From NCBI GenBank assembly GCA_035656635.1, contig DASRSD010000045.1, forward strand, positions 1 through 64,000: a stretch of 64,000 nt of DNA. The letters run 5' to 3'. A program made the position numbers and the translations under genes. The DNA comes from Pirellulales bacterium. GTDB taxonomy: Bacteria > Planctomycetota > Planctomycetia > Pirellulales > JADZDJ01. Below the pieces are notes generated by a model. The model did no database searches and was not told where the DNA came from. It worked only from the letters and a program-made list of their open reading frames with translations. Below, in pieces: positions 18,201 to 25,805 of this stretch (the first letter of the stretch is position 1; each line of letters opens with the position of its first letter).

Positions 18201-18891
18201 TTTGATTTTGAACGGCGGTACATTTGCAACGAGTGGGTTCGATCAAACCCTGGGCACGCTTCAAGTGCTCGGCAATTCGACGATTAATGTTGGGGGCGGC
18301 TCCAATGCGCTGCACTTCGACAACAGCGGGTTGGTTCCTTGGAATGCGAACAAGCTTCTGACCATTTCCAACTGGATGGGTAACGCGACCGACCCCACCC
18401 TGGGCAGCGGCCCTGATCAGGTTTTCGTCGGCTCCGACAACACAGGCCTACTCGGACAATTAAGCCAAATCAAATTTGACAACTATAAAACGGGCGCCTC
18501 AATTCTTTCCAACGGCGAAATTGTGCCGGTGTCCGCAACGCTCATTTTACCGGGCGATTTCAATTTCAACGGTCACGTCGACGCGGCCGATATTTTGCCA
18601 ATGGAGAGTGCCCTGACCAATCTGACTGGCTTTGAGACGACGAACAGTCTGTCGAATTTCGATATGGTCTCGCTGGGCGATTTCAACAGCGACGGCAAAG
18701 TAACCAATGCCGATCTTCAAGGTTTTCTTAATTTCCTACAAAGCGGCGGCGGCAGTGTGAATGCCGTCCCGGAGCCAACCGCGCTGGTATTGCTGCTTTT
18801 AGGCTCTCCTGTAATTTGGTTGTTGCGAATTTTTCGCAAACTGAATGTGCGCACTTATTCATTAACCCCCAAACCGATTGTAAGCGTATGA
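15271..18891 (+). CDS. Large autotransporter-repeat protein with dockerin-like loops and PEP-CTERM
   Basis: 1206 residues; a strong ribosome site GGGGGAGAA precedes ATG 15271. An N-terminal signal segment (about 22-43, ending FLIAQ) leads to LTWDASGANPT and GFWDTTSHANW, typical of autotransporter-associated beta-strand proteins. Many repeats of the form G-x-G-[TS]-[LT]-x-[LV]-x-G follow (for example GPGTLNLAGANIFSG, LVKSGTGNWTLG, YTGSTTINGGTL). Near 1095-1170 two EF-hand-like loops appear (GDFNFNGHVDAADI and GDFNSDGKVTNADL), then PEP-CTERM: AVPEPTALVLLLLG, hydrophobic residues and RIFRK. It is a likely cell-surface beta-helix. Its TGA overlaps the ATG of the next gene by four bases. Confidence 0.85.
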   Translation: MQNQQLIWLFCGSSTRIRMVCRFVWVIAAFGAALFCGSRFLIAQTLTWDASGANPTAPTDGDGFWDTTSHANWTDGTTSQAWTNGDTAVIGNNNGSAGTITIDESGITASGISFNSATSGDYTVAAMGANTLILSGAAAINVVSGSPTISAPIDGTVGLNFTGPGTLNLAGANIFSGNIAVNSGTLAVGVGSNLGATTNILTLGTTANSLAATPVGNLTIASGLSTTIGGFISATHSTSPSSVNTVTINSGAILNINSSVPATGLNAVFLMGDATNQAPTLANTNLVTISGSGTLNVSGGASNSSFILGVGYTAASGVVNSPTLDMSGLANFTFTTGTGPAPGSAGPGGNEFAIGVGSTVAATLSLAQNCTITAGTIDIGDSTVTTPGSTVGSPFTPAAGTAKTTVNFGTGTNILNTNLLQIAAGKSTASVGWASSSGPGTLLIDGAAGGASKATIIFGTAASSGSNGSNSAFDLSGHSVTVQASTVTVGQLLSGSAATGGSGGILTFDTGTFNADTVQLAIIPSTSSGTIANGRNLTGTFNLGKGSSATGTLNASNFIIANNASAVGPAAGSFNIKGSTANIGNNIVDVSSGAGTSSTTLALTGGTLNMEGFAIGPVGNGGVAGGAVGTRHIATVTLPSLGSSAVLENLGGTGINDAGLTMNGTGVLILDGNNTFTTPTKITAGILQVGQASDTVSPTGALPSAVTNNATLAYGSSQALTITSAISGTGGVIQNGTGTTTVSANESYAGPTSIAAGVLSVASIPAGGNNSPLGTSSNAASNLVLTGGTLQYTGPATNVSRQFTIEPTGGAIDASGTGAVNFNGGSVVSADAASRSATLSLTSNRVTLPNVYDLVAGMTVTDVTNPSFIPAGTVIQSINPAASSITLSNLPAGASTDALSFGAQARTFTLTGSNTGANTIDGLLPNSTGGGALSLVKSGTGNWTLGVVNSYTGSTTINGGTLSLGVPHAINGTTHSNLILNGGTFATSGFDQTLGTLQVLGNSTINVGGGSNALHFDNSGLVPWNANKLLTISNWMGNATDPTLGSGPDQVFVGSDNTGLLGQLSQIKFDNYKTGASILSNGEIVPVSATLILPGDFNFNGHVDAADILPMESALTNLTGFETTNSLSNFDMVSLGDFNSDGKVTNADLQGFLNFLQSGGGSVNAVPEPTALVLLLLGSPVIWLLRIFRKLNVRTYSLTPKPIVSV

Positions 18892-19868
18892 TCACCAACA
18901 TAAGTCGACGGGATTTTTTCAAAAGCACTTCGGCATTTTCGCTCGTCGCCTTGGCCACGACTGGACTAAATGGAATCACGGCTTTGGCCGAGGAAAGTGC
19001 CAAGGCCAACGCCGAACAACTCAAAGTTGCGTTGAACGCCTATTCTTTCAGCAAGCTGTTGAACGATTCGATCAAGAATCGTGGCGGCGGCGTTACGCTG
19101 CTCGAAGTGCTGGACTTTGCCGCCAAGCAAAAGTGCGAAGGCTTTGATCCAACCGGCTACTTTTTCCCGGGTTACCCAAAAGTCCCCTCGGACGAATATC
19201 TAAATGAATTTAAGCGCCGCGCTGCCGAATTGGGAATGGGAATAAGCGGTACCGGCGTGCGCAACAATTTTACCACATCGGATAAGAGCATTCGCGCCGA
19301 GTCCGTCAAACACATTAAGGAATGGGTGGAGGTTGCCGCCCGCCTGGGCGCTCCCGTCATTCGCGTATTTGCTGACACGCAAATGAGAGCCAGCTCCTGG
19401 GAGCAAGTCGCGCCGGGCGCCAGCCGGAACGACGTTCAGGCTTGGATCGCCGCCGATCTGCAAGAATGTGCCGAGCAAGGAAAGAAATTCGGCGTCCGCA
19501 TCGGCGTGCAAAACCACGGCGATTTTCTCCAAACCGGCGAGCAATTGCTGGCGCTGATTAAGGCGGTCGGATCGCAGTGGTGTGGCCCTATCGTGGATAC
19601 CGGTTACTTTAAGACGGATGATCCGTACCAAGATATTGCCCTAGTCGCCCCGCACGCCCTCAATTGGCAAATTAAGCAAAGCCCGTTCGGGCAGGATAGC
19701 GATGTCCCAATCGATTTAGTCAAGCTGGTGCAAATTGCCAGAAAATCGGGCTATCATGGGTATTTGCCGGTCGAAACGCTTTCTCCCAAAGGCAAAGACT
19801 ATGATCCCTACACGGTGGTTCCTAGCTTCTTGAGCCAGTTGCGTGAAGCAATTAAGCAAACTGCATGA
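18888..19868 (+). CDS. Tat-exported sugar phosphate isomerase/epimerase (TIM barrel)
   Basis: 326 residues. The start at ATG 18888 overlaps the previous TGA and places the twin-arginine signal SRRDFFKS at residues 6-13. The rest is an AP-endonuclease-2/xylose-isomerase-like TIM barrel: TLLEVLDFAAKQKCEGFDPT, VRNNFTTS, VGVQNHGDF-like RIGVQNHGDFLQ (metal His), IVDTGYF (Asp) and YLPVETL (Glu), in the usual order of metal ligands. Members isomerise or epimerise sugars and their oxidised forms. Export and coupling to a surface protein suggest a role in processing sugars released outside the cell. The exact substrate is unknown. Confidence 0.85.
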   Translation: MITNISRRDFFKSTSAFSLVALATTGLNGITALAEESAKANAEQLKVALNAYSFSKLLNDSIKNRGGGVTLLEVLDFAAKQKCEGFDPTGYFFPGYPKVPSDEYLNEFKRRAAELGMGISGTGVRNNFTTSDKSIRAESVKHIKEWVEVAARLGAPVIRVFADTQMRASSWEQVAPGASRNDVQAWIAADLQECAEQGKKFGVRIGVQNHGDFLQTGEQLLALIKAVGSQWCGPIVDTGYFKTDDPYQDIALVAPHALNWQIKQSPFGQDSDVPIDLVKLVQIARKSGYHGYLPVETLSPKGKDYDPYTVVPSFLSQLREAIKQTA

Positions 19869-19872
19869 AGTT

Positions 19873-20574
19873 ATGTGGTCCCGTAAGCTACGCTGCTCTT
19901 TGATGCAAAGCACGAATCAACGTTTAAGGCGGGGTTGGCATTTTTGTGCGGGGAGCTGCTGCGCTTTGGCTGCTTTTTTAGTAATCGCTTTGCCGAAAAC
20001 TCCGGCGACCGCGCAAGATGCCAAGAGCGGAAAACATCCGCCGGTTGCTGTGACGTTTTTTATTCAGCAAATCGATAGCGCGGACGAACGGGAGGCACTC
20101 CGTGCAGCACTGCAGAAGATTAAATCCGTCACGGCTGCCACATTTGGCTCGCATGGCGAATATGTGACCGTGCAATTCGATTCTCACGTCGTAAGCTACC
20201 ATCAAATCGCTCAGGCCATCGCGGATGCGGGCACAGCGGCACGCAAAAAATACGATCCGCAACTCAAGATCGAAATTCCCGAATATGCGACGGCCGATCA
20301 TGCCGCCAAAATTGATGTGCTGTTCAGCGGCAAGCGATTGAACCAACGGGTCCGAATCGAGCCGCTTGACAAGGCCAAGGGTGAGTTCGCCGTTCACTTT
20401 CTTTCGCTTGAGCTCGATCCAAACACGACAGGCCCACAAGGATTTAATGGCGGACACTTACACCATCCGATTCACGACCCGCCGCCACGTGGACTGGGAC
20501 TGGAAATGAATTACCTGTCGGGACAAGACAGCATGACAACAAACACCGCGCACAGCGAACATTCATCCAATTGA
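19873..20574 (+). CDS. Secreted protein with HMA-like ferredoxin fold
   Basis: Up to 243 residues; I prefer the ATG at 19873, just after the previous stop, but GTG 19843 and ATG 19903 are possible. A signal helix (ALAAFLVIALP region) is followed by PVAVTFFIQQIDSADEREAL and later VTVQFDSHVVSYHQIAQAIA, the beta-alpha-beta pattern of heavy-metal-associated domains, but without the CxxC metal site. The C-terminus is His/Pro-rich (GGHLHHPIHDPPP). The role is unknown; metal or ligand binding is a guess. It is the last gene of the plus-strand run and converges on the chitosanase. Confidence 0.65.
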   Translation: MWSRKLRCSLMQSTNQRLRRGWHFCAGSCCALAAFLVIALPKTPATAQDAKSGKHPPVAVTFFIQQIDSADEREALRAALQKIKSVTAATFGSHGEYVTVQFDSHVVSYHQIAQAIADAGTAARKKYDPQLKIEIPEYATADHAAKIDVLFSGKRLNQRVRIEPLDKAKGEFAVHFLSLELDPNTTGPQGFNGGHLHHPIHDPPPRGLGLEMNYLSGQDSMTTNTAHSEHSSN

Positions 20575-20598
20575 TCAAAGTTTCGTTTCTGCGCGAAA

Positions 20599-21447
20599 TT
20601 AGTTGTTGCCGCTAGGGCCATCAATGCGGTAATCGTCTCCATAGACTTTGAAGGTCAATGGCGGGGCAAGAGATAAGTTGCCTTCGTTCAAGAATTTCCG
20701 CTGCAGGGTGTCGACGCGAGAAGTATCCTGGTGCCCTTGCTCTTTTTTCATCGCAGCTCTTCGGACATCGAGAAAAGCATTCAAATAGGCTTTGTCGTCG
20801 CCACCTTGCGCCGGCACTTTTACTTTGGCGATGGCTTGGTTGCGAATGCCTCCGAAGCTGTCGCGAGAATTTCCTGGGCCATGCATGACGATTGCATCCT
20901 AATAGATGAATTGTCCTAATTCATGCAAGCCATCGTAAATTGCCTGATCGACGGCAGGATTAAAGTAGACGCGATCACGTTCGTGATCTTGGGCTTGTTG
21001 AAATTTTAGATCACCAGCGGCTAACTTCCATGCTTGTTCAAACGGCTTATCGAGTCCATCTTTGGAGGGCGTTCCATCTACCTTTCTCAATGTTGGTAGA
21101 AATGAATCGAGCGGATTATTTGGCGTGAGCTGACTATAGTACTCGACCAGCTCCAGCATGTCGTGTGTTCGGGAGGTGAAGCCAATAATTCCGGCGGTAT
21201 ACCCGCGGTTCTCCTGTGCGTTATGTTCTACATTGTATTCGATATATTTGTACTGAGCCTTCCAGTCGAGCGACGAGTTTTCCGCTGTGGAGACAAGCTG
21301 CATGGCGATGTCTTTCTTCGTCGCGTCATGAAGTCCCTGCGGTGAGTCACCGGCGACTTGGCTGAGCTCGCCTGCGCGGGCAGAAATAGTGCACACTGCC
21401 TGGAGCGAAATGAGGCAGCCGATGCCAATGAAGCGTAGATAGCTCAT
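20599..21447 (-). pseudogene. GH46 chitosanase with an in-frame amber codon
   Basis: A single frame of 283 codons interrupted once, by TAG at 20899-20901. Upstream part (182 aa): signal peptide, DIAMQLVSTAENSSLDWKAQ (catalytic Glu56, equivalent to Glu22 of the Streptomyces N174 enzyme), RGYTAGIIGF, HERDRVYFNPAV, ELGQFIY. Downstream part: DAIVMHGPGNSRDSFGGIR, PAQGGDDKAYLNAFLD, HQDTSRVDTLQR. Family members read YYDAIVMHG here, so TAG sits exactly at a Tyr codon. The second catalytic position (Asp40 in N174, before GRGY) is Glu79 after a five-residue insertion. It would hydrolyse chitosan if read through. It is the last gene of the ECF/FecR operon, 6 bp after the LTxxQ gene. Dead gene, readthrough or base-call error are all open. 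Confidence 0.85.
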
Positions 21448-21453
21448 TAAATT

Positions 21454-22212
21454 CTATCCGCCGTCTGCTGGTTTGGCGCCGTCGGGCGATTTCGTGCCGT
21501 CGCCGGATTTACCTTTTGCACCGTCAGCCGATTTGCCTTTGCCACCAGATTTGCCCCCGGCCGGGGCGGGCTGTGTCAAATCGACATCGATTTTCTCGCC
21601 TTGCATCTGTTCGAATTGCTTGTTTTGCGCCGGCGTTAACACCGAAAGCAGCTTTTGATTGCCTTCGCGATACAGCTCCGCTTCCTTTGTGGTTCGGGCG
21701 GACCCTTCGACTTGGGCCAAGGCATCGCGCCGCGCCTTCGTATTTTCCTTTTGAACTTCCGCCAGTTTTGTCTTTTGGTCGTCTGTTAGATTGAGAGCCT
21801 TTTGGATTTCTTCCTTTTGCAATTCAGCTCCGCCGTTCACTTGGAGTAAAATCTCCTTAAGCCGTTTTTTCTGGCTGTCATCGAGCATTTGTTCAACTTC
21901 GGCGTCTAATTTCTTGTTCAATTCCGCTAATTTCGGCTGCCGTTCCTTACTGTCTTTGGCGTTCTCCGAAAATATTTGCCGCCGCCCTGACGTGAGCGAT
22001 TCGTTAACTTTGGTGGCTTGGCTCTTCTGTTCGTCAGTAAGCTTCAATTCTTTTTGTACGGCTTCGATCTGCAATAATTGAGACGGCGTCGCTTCCCCCG
22101 CTCGCAACCCGCCTTGTCCGCGGCGCTGCGCAAGCACGCGCTGCTGCATTAGGAAGAAGAGAATGAGTCCACCGATTAATGCGGGCAATAGACGAGTTCG
22201 GAACTTTTTCAT
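21454..22212 (-). CDS. Periplasmic LTxxQ (Spy/CpxP-like) helical protein
   Basis: 252 residues. A signal anchor (about 8-28, ending RVLAQRRG) precedes three copies of the motif ELKLTDEQK, LNLTDDQKTKL and LTPAQNKQFEQM, in a long charged helical region. The tail is a Gly/Lys/Ser/Asp low-complexity run (GKSGGKGKSADG and repeats). In proteobacteria the LTxxQ family acts in envelope stress and chaperoning; here that role is inference. It sits 12 bp after the FecR-LamG gene and 6 bp before the chitosanase gene, so all are one operon. Confidence 0.75.
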   Translation of the reverse strand: MKKFRTRLLPALIGGLILFFLMQQRVLAQRRGQGGLRAGEATPSQLLQIEAVQKELKLTDEQKSQATKVNESLTSGRRQIFSENAKDSKERQPKLAELNKKLDAEVEQMLDDSQKKRLKEILLQVNGGAELQKEEIQKALNLTDDQKTKLAEVQKENTKARRDALAQVEGSARTTKEAELYREGNQKLLSVLTPAQNKQFEQMQGEKIDVDLTQPAPAGGKSGGKGKSADGAKGKSGDGTKSPDGAKPADGG

Positions 22213-22224
22213 AAATGGTCGCCT

Positions 22225-23841
22225 TTAATCATCAGGAGTTGACTGAATCATATCTGCGTTTTCCATAAGCTGCACAACTTGCGCGGGCTCCAAGCCACGA
22301 TCGGCGATGAATAATTCATCAATATCGCCACTAAATCGATCTCGCTTAGGCTGGGTTCCACCCAGACGACAGCCTAACCATAGTACATCTGTGCCGGTGC
22401 CATTGTCGACTTGGTTTAGATTGCCGCCAATACTGCGCTTTGGTCCGGGGGTAATCATATTGCTCTCCAACCGACCGTCGACATACTGCTTGACTTGAAC
22501 GGGAGTAGCAGGATCGTCGCCAGGTAAAAAGATAACACAAATATGGTGCCAGCGACCGTCGCGTAGCGACGTCAGGCCAATGGCGTGGCCGCCGCTAAAA
22601 TCGGTACGGACCGCACCCAATGGTCCTTCCGACGGATCGCGGTTCCAAGCGATGTGCACCGGACGTGAATCCAGTTTGCCCTCGTTGGCGCGCCAGGCAA
22701 CCATCGAATATGCGTCCGACAACAGCGAATCTTTAGGAACTTTCACCCAAAAGGCAATCGTGTGTTCCGAATTGCTGGATAGACCTGGGAATTTCGCTTT
22801 GCCAACCAGTTCTCCATCAAAATGTAAGGCGCGGTTGCGCATGCCTTTGATGGAAGCTAATTGCAACGATTCGGGTGATTTAGATTGTAGCGTTAGAGCC
22901 AAATCGCCGCCGGGAAACCCAACAACTTTTGCGGGAAAAGCGCCATTCATTAACTCGTCGAACGACCAGTGTGCAAAGTTCGTTGATTCGGTTAGGCGAT
23001 CCAGCGATATCGGTTCGCTGAATCGTGCTAATAATTCCTCCTCGTCTTGCGCGCGGGACATGCCCGACTCTGCAAAACGACGCGATTCGTTGGCGTGCAA
23101 TACGACGGGCTCTGGATCTTCGTGGCCACGAGGCGATGCCTGCACTTCGCCCTTGAGTACAACGACGTCAGCGCCGCCTTGACCATCGGCGATCATAGAG
23201 AATTCCGTGCCTAAATCGTCAAAATCTACCGCTGACGTGGAAACGCGAAAACCAATGGCTTGATGCGGAACATTCACGTTCACCGCCCCGCGACGGAGCG
23301 TCGACGCCCAGGCTGAATTCACATCGAATGCCGCAGGTCCTTCTAACAAGACAACCGCTCCTGAATCGAAGGTGATTTCGGCAAACCCTTGGGAGATTTC
23401 AATCCGCTGGCCGCGATGCAAAAACGAACCTCGTTTAAACTCGTCGCCAGCCTTCCACACGACTCCATTTTCGCCTGTGATTCTGGCAACATACTCCATG
23501 GGCTCTGCTACCGCCGTCGGATTGATCAGCTTGGGACGCAATTCCCAAACGATGGTTATACCTAGAATTGCCGCCGCTGCCAGTGAAATCCAATGCCAAC
23601 GGGCAAATTGCAAAAACCAAAGCGATCTGCCGGCTGCATCGGGAGCTTCCATTTGCATTTCGGCCGCCCGATGTGCTAAAGCCGCTGACAAATCCATCGT
23701 CTTGATATAATAGGCGCGCGCCTCTTCGGACGTAGCGAGCCAACTTTCCAACCGTTGCCGCTGTGCTTCGGTCAGATTGCTGTCGACCACCGCATTGCAG
23801 AGTTCGTTCAGTTCCAAGATTTCGCAGTCGCGAAGGCTCAT
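22225..23841 (-). CDS. FecR-domain membrane protein with LamG-like module (putative anti-sigma factor)
   Basis: 538 residues from ATG 23841, overlapping the sigma factor stop by four bases. Cytoplasmic N-terminus (about 1-75, LNELCNAVVDSNLTEAQRQRLE), one membrane helix (about 83-101), then a FecR domain (WKAGDEFKRGSFLHRGQRIE, ITFDSGAVVLLEGPAAFDV, GTEFSM). The C-terminal third is a concanavalin/LamG fold (ALHFDGELVGKAKF, HTIAFWVKVP, GRWHHICVIF). This is the planctomycete/verrucomicrobial pairing in which the membrane protein likely holds the sigma factor until a ligand is sensed outside; the LamG part would be the glycan sensor. That mechanism is inference from family architecture. Confidence 0.85.
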   Translation of the reverse strand: MSLRDCEILELNELCNAVVDSNLTEAQRQRLESWLATSEEARAYYIKTMDLSAALAHRAAEMQMEAPDAAGRSLWFLQFARWHWISLAAAAILGITIVWELRPKLINPTAVAEPMEYVARITGENGVVWKAGDEFKRGSFLHRGQRIEISQGFAEITFDSGAVVLLEGPAAFDVNSAWASTLRRGAVNVNVPHQAIGFRVSTSAVDFDDLGTEFSMIADGQGGADVVVLKGEVQASPRGHEDPEPVVLHANESRRFAESGMSRAQDEEELLARFSEPISLDRLTESTNFAHWSFDELMNGAFPAKVVGFPGGDLALTLQSKSPESLQLASIKGMRNRALHFDGELVGKAKFPGLSSNSEHTIAFWVKVPKDSLLSDAYSMVAWRANEGKLDSRPVHIAWNRDPSEGPLGAVRTDFSGGHAIGLTSLRDGRWHHICVIFLPGDDPATPVQVKQYVDGRLESNMITPGPKRSIGGNLNQVDNGTGTDVLWLGCRLGGTQPKRDRFSGDIDELFIADRGLEPAQVVQLMENADMIQSTPDD

Positions 23842-24380
23842 GTGGCAGCATCGCCAGCTAGTTGATGGGTAACACAATCGAACAGCAATTTGCGAATTCG
23901 CATCAGCGCTTTGTAGGCTGCCGCCATAGTTCGACCTGAACGGCGCGCTGCTTCCTGAACGCCAGAACCCGGTTCGTACCGAGTGAGCAAAAATTCACGA
24001 TCACGAGCGGGCAGCTTTTGCAGGCAATGGGCTAACGCTTCGTACCGCAGATCGAGTTCTACCGTCATCTGATTCGTTGTTTTGGCTACCGCATCGAGTA
24101 CTTCTTGATTGAATAACACCTTTCCACGCGCAAATTTTTGGCGGAAATACCGAACACGCCAATATGCAATCTGGCAAGCCCATGCGACAAAATCGGTACC
24201 GGGTTGGAATTCGTCAAATTTTTCGCAAATTACGAGACTCGTTTCTTGTAATAAATCTTCTGCGTCAGAACGAAAAGGAACCAACGTATAGATGTAGGAA
24301 AATATCCGCCGCTGATGTTGCGTCATCAGCATTAGCAATTGCTTCCGCTTTTCTTCCTCATGGTAGGTAGCCTTCGCCAT
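23838..24380 (-). CDS. ECF-type sigma factor of a FecR-coupled system
   Basis: 180 residues. Region 2: RRIFSYIYTLVPFRSDAEDL and LQETSLVICEKFDEF, then ACQIAYWRVRYFRQKF. Region 4: LPARDREFLLTRYEPGSGVQ with a helix-turn-helix ARRSGRTMAAAYKALMRIRK. This matches the sigma-70 subgroup named after Rhodopirellula/Verrucomicrobium. It is the first gene of a four-gene operon and is coupled to the FecR-LamG gene. It probably transcribes its own operon and glycan-processing genes nearby. Confidence 0.9.
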   Translation of the reverse strand: MAKATYHEEEKRKQLLMLMTQHQRRIFSYIYTLVPFRSDAEDLLQETSLVICEKFDEFQPGTDFVAWACQIAYWRVRYFRQKFARGKVLFNQEVLDAVAKTTNQMTVELDLRYEALAHCLQKLPARDREFLLTRYEPGSGVQEAARRSGRTMAAAYKALMRIRKLLFDCVTHQLAGDAAT

Positions 24381-24946
24381 GGTGTCGGCTCCGTCACTTA
24401 GCCCTACCGCATCACAGGGAATTCGATTAAGTCAAATAATAGGTCCGCGCCTTGCTAGTTGCGTAAGGCGTGCGTAGCTTACCAAGAAGGAATAGCACTT
24501 TCGGAACGGTTCGGGACAAAAGGTTGCAATTTTCGCAGTTTTTCAAGTTTTCCGACAGAGGCAGGGTAATTTTCGTAATCGCATAAGGGCGAAGTATCGA
24601 AATCGCGCGAACCGAGCGGCAAACAGAGAAGAGAGGAAGCGGAAGGTCCAGAATCCCTTAGGGTCTCAGCGGAGCGTGAGATGATTCACGAATTATCCAT
24701 ATAGCTATTCATTTGCTCAATGTGCTGTTCACGGAATGGAACTAGTTCTCGGTGGTCTCGCTACCACCCGAGCGCGACAGTGCCACGACCAAAGCCAGGC
24801 AATACAAATCGCAGATGGTGAAACGGAGACGAATAGGGGATTAGCGCCGCGACCAAAGCGAATACGGCGACGATTCGGCTTTGCGTAATTCTCGCCGCCA
24901 GAGAAATAGGATAATTAAACGACGAAAGAAGCCAGCCTGAGCTAAT
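24381..24946. other. Upstream region of the ECF operon, no gene
   Basis: No supported gene. It should contain the promoter of the ECF operon. The right half, toward the oxidoreductase relic, has many stops in all frames and is probably decayed sequence. Confidence 0.4.
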
Positions 24947-25160
24947 TCACCGGTGCCGTGGGAATGATCACCGAGCCGCGCTAGGCAGAGCAAATCATTG
25001 CCGAAGGGCAGGTCGACGCCGTGCTGCTGGCCCGTGCGATGCTACATGATCCCTATTGGCCGCTGCATGCCGCTGAGGCATTTGGATGCGATGTGAAGTG
25101 GCCCTTACACTATGGACGAGCGCAGACTCGGTCCGCTGGTGAAAAACCTGTTGTTCGGTA
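24947..25160 (+). pseudogene. C-terminal relic of an old-yellow-enzyme (NADH:flavin oxidoreductase)
   Basis: The plus-strand frame reads TGAVGMITEPR, a TAG (at 24983-24985), then AEQIIAEGQVDAVLLARAML, HDPYWPLHAAEAF and WPLHYGRAQ. This is the conserved last segment of the YqjM/OYE TIM-barrel family, where the phosphate-binding loop and the (A/G)R-x-x-(L/I)-x-DP motif lie. The stop replaces a codon that is usually Gln (CAG to TAG is one base). Everything upstream is missing. It is a degraded fragment of a flavin enzyme. Confidence 0.7.
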
Positions 25161-25583
25161 GAGGATGCCAGACAGTTGCTTGTCGGGCGCTTTCATTTGG
25201 GTAAGTGGTCAGGAGTTGGAGAATGCACTGCCCACGGCCCGTAGTCCGTAGCCATTCCTCGGCCGGAGCCAGCAATCGCCTTAGCGACGTTCTGCCGCAC
25301 GCGCGGGTTGGACAACCAAAAAAAAGCACGATCCAAGCGGCGATCGGGCAATGTAGGGCAATGGCGTGGATTTTAACCGTCGCTATTCCGAACGACTGGC
25401 CAGCGGTGTACGGGCGTCACCTGCAAGACGTAAGGCCGTAAACTACGGCTTTATTTTTGGCGATACCGCGATTTGCCGAGAAAAACGGCAATGATGTGCG
25501 AAGGCTTGCTATCGTGATTGGACACGCTAAAATGCTTGTATTCCCCGAAGAAAATAGCGTTTTCAGCAGTGCACGCATGTCCC
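25161..25583. other. Intergenic stretch, no gene seen
   Basis: Short frames only (for example 25205-25441, plus strand), without motif or ribosome site. It lies between the oxidoreductase relic and the tRNA fragment and is probably decayed. Confidence 0.35.
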
Positions 25584-25627
25584 CTTGGGGTGCAAGAGGT
25601 CAGCAGTTCAAATCTGCTCGCCCCGAC
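25584..25627 (+). other. tRNA-Pro 3'-half fragment (attachment-site remnant)
   Basis: Reads from the anticodon loop to the acceptor: CTTGGGGTGCAAGAGGT, T-arm AGCAG-TTCAAAT-CTGCT, acceptor CGCCCCGAC. The GGG in TTGGGGT fits a proline anticodon, and the acceptor strand fits bacterial tRNA-Pro (5' partner CGGGGCG). No 5' half is present upstream, so it is a remnant of the type left by integration at a tRNA anticodon loop or 3' end. Confidence 0.6.
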
Positions 25628-25647
25628 TGAATAGTTTGCCTAGTTTT

Positions 25648-25700
25648 TCCGGACTACTTTTCGCTCAGAACAGACTTGCGTCAACGAAGAGTAGTCCGGA
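25648..25700. repeat. 11-bp perfect inverted repeat
   Basis: TCCGGACTACT (25648-25658) and AGTAGTCCGGA (25690-25700) with a 31-base spacer, 21 bp after the tRNA-Pro fragment. No T run follows on the plus strand, and on the minus strand it lies ~100 bp past the fucosidase stop. It could be a terminator-like stem, or recombinase arm sites beside the tRNA fragment. Confidence 0.6.
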
Positions 25701-25805
25701 GTCGCCGCAGTCATCCGCAGTCCGTGTTGCCACTCAAATTTCTAAGGCTTTCTTGCGACTTTGTGTCGATCCGCAAACCGATAATTGCGCGAGTTTAATC
25801 GACGA

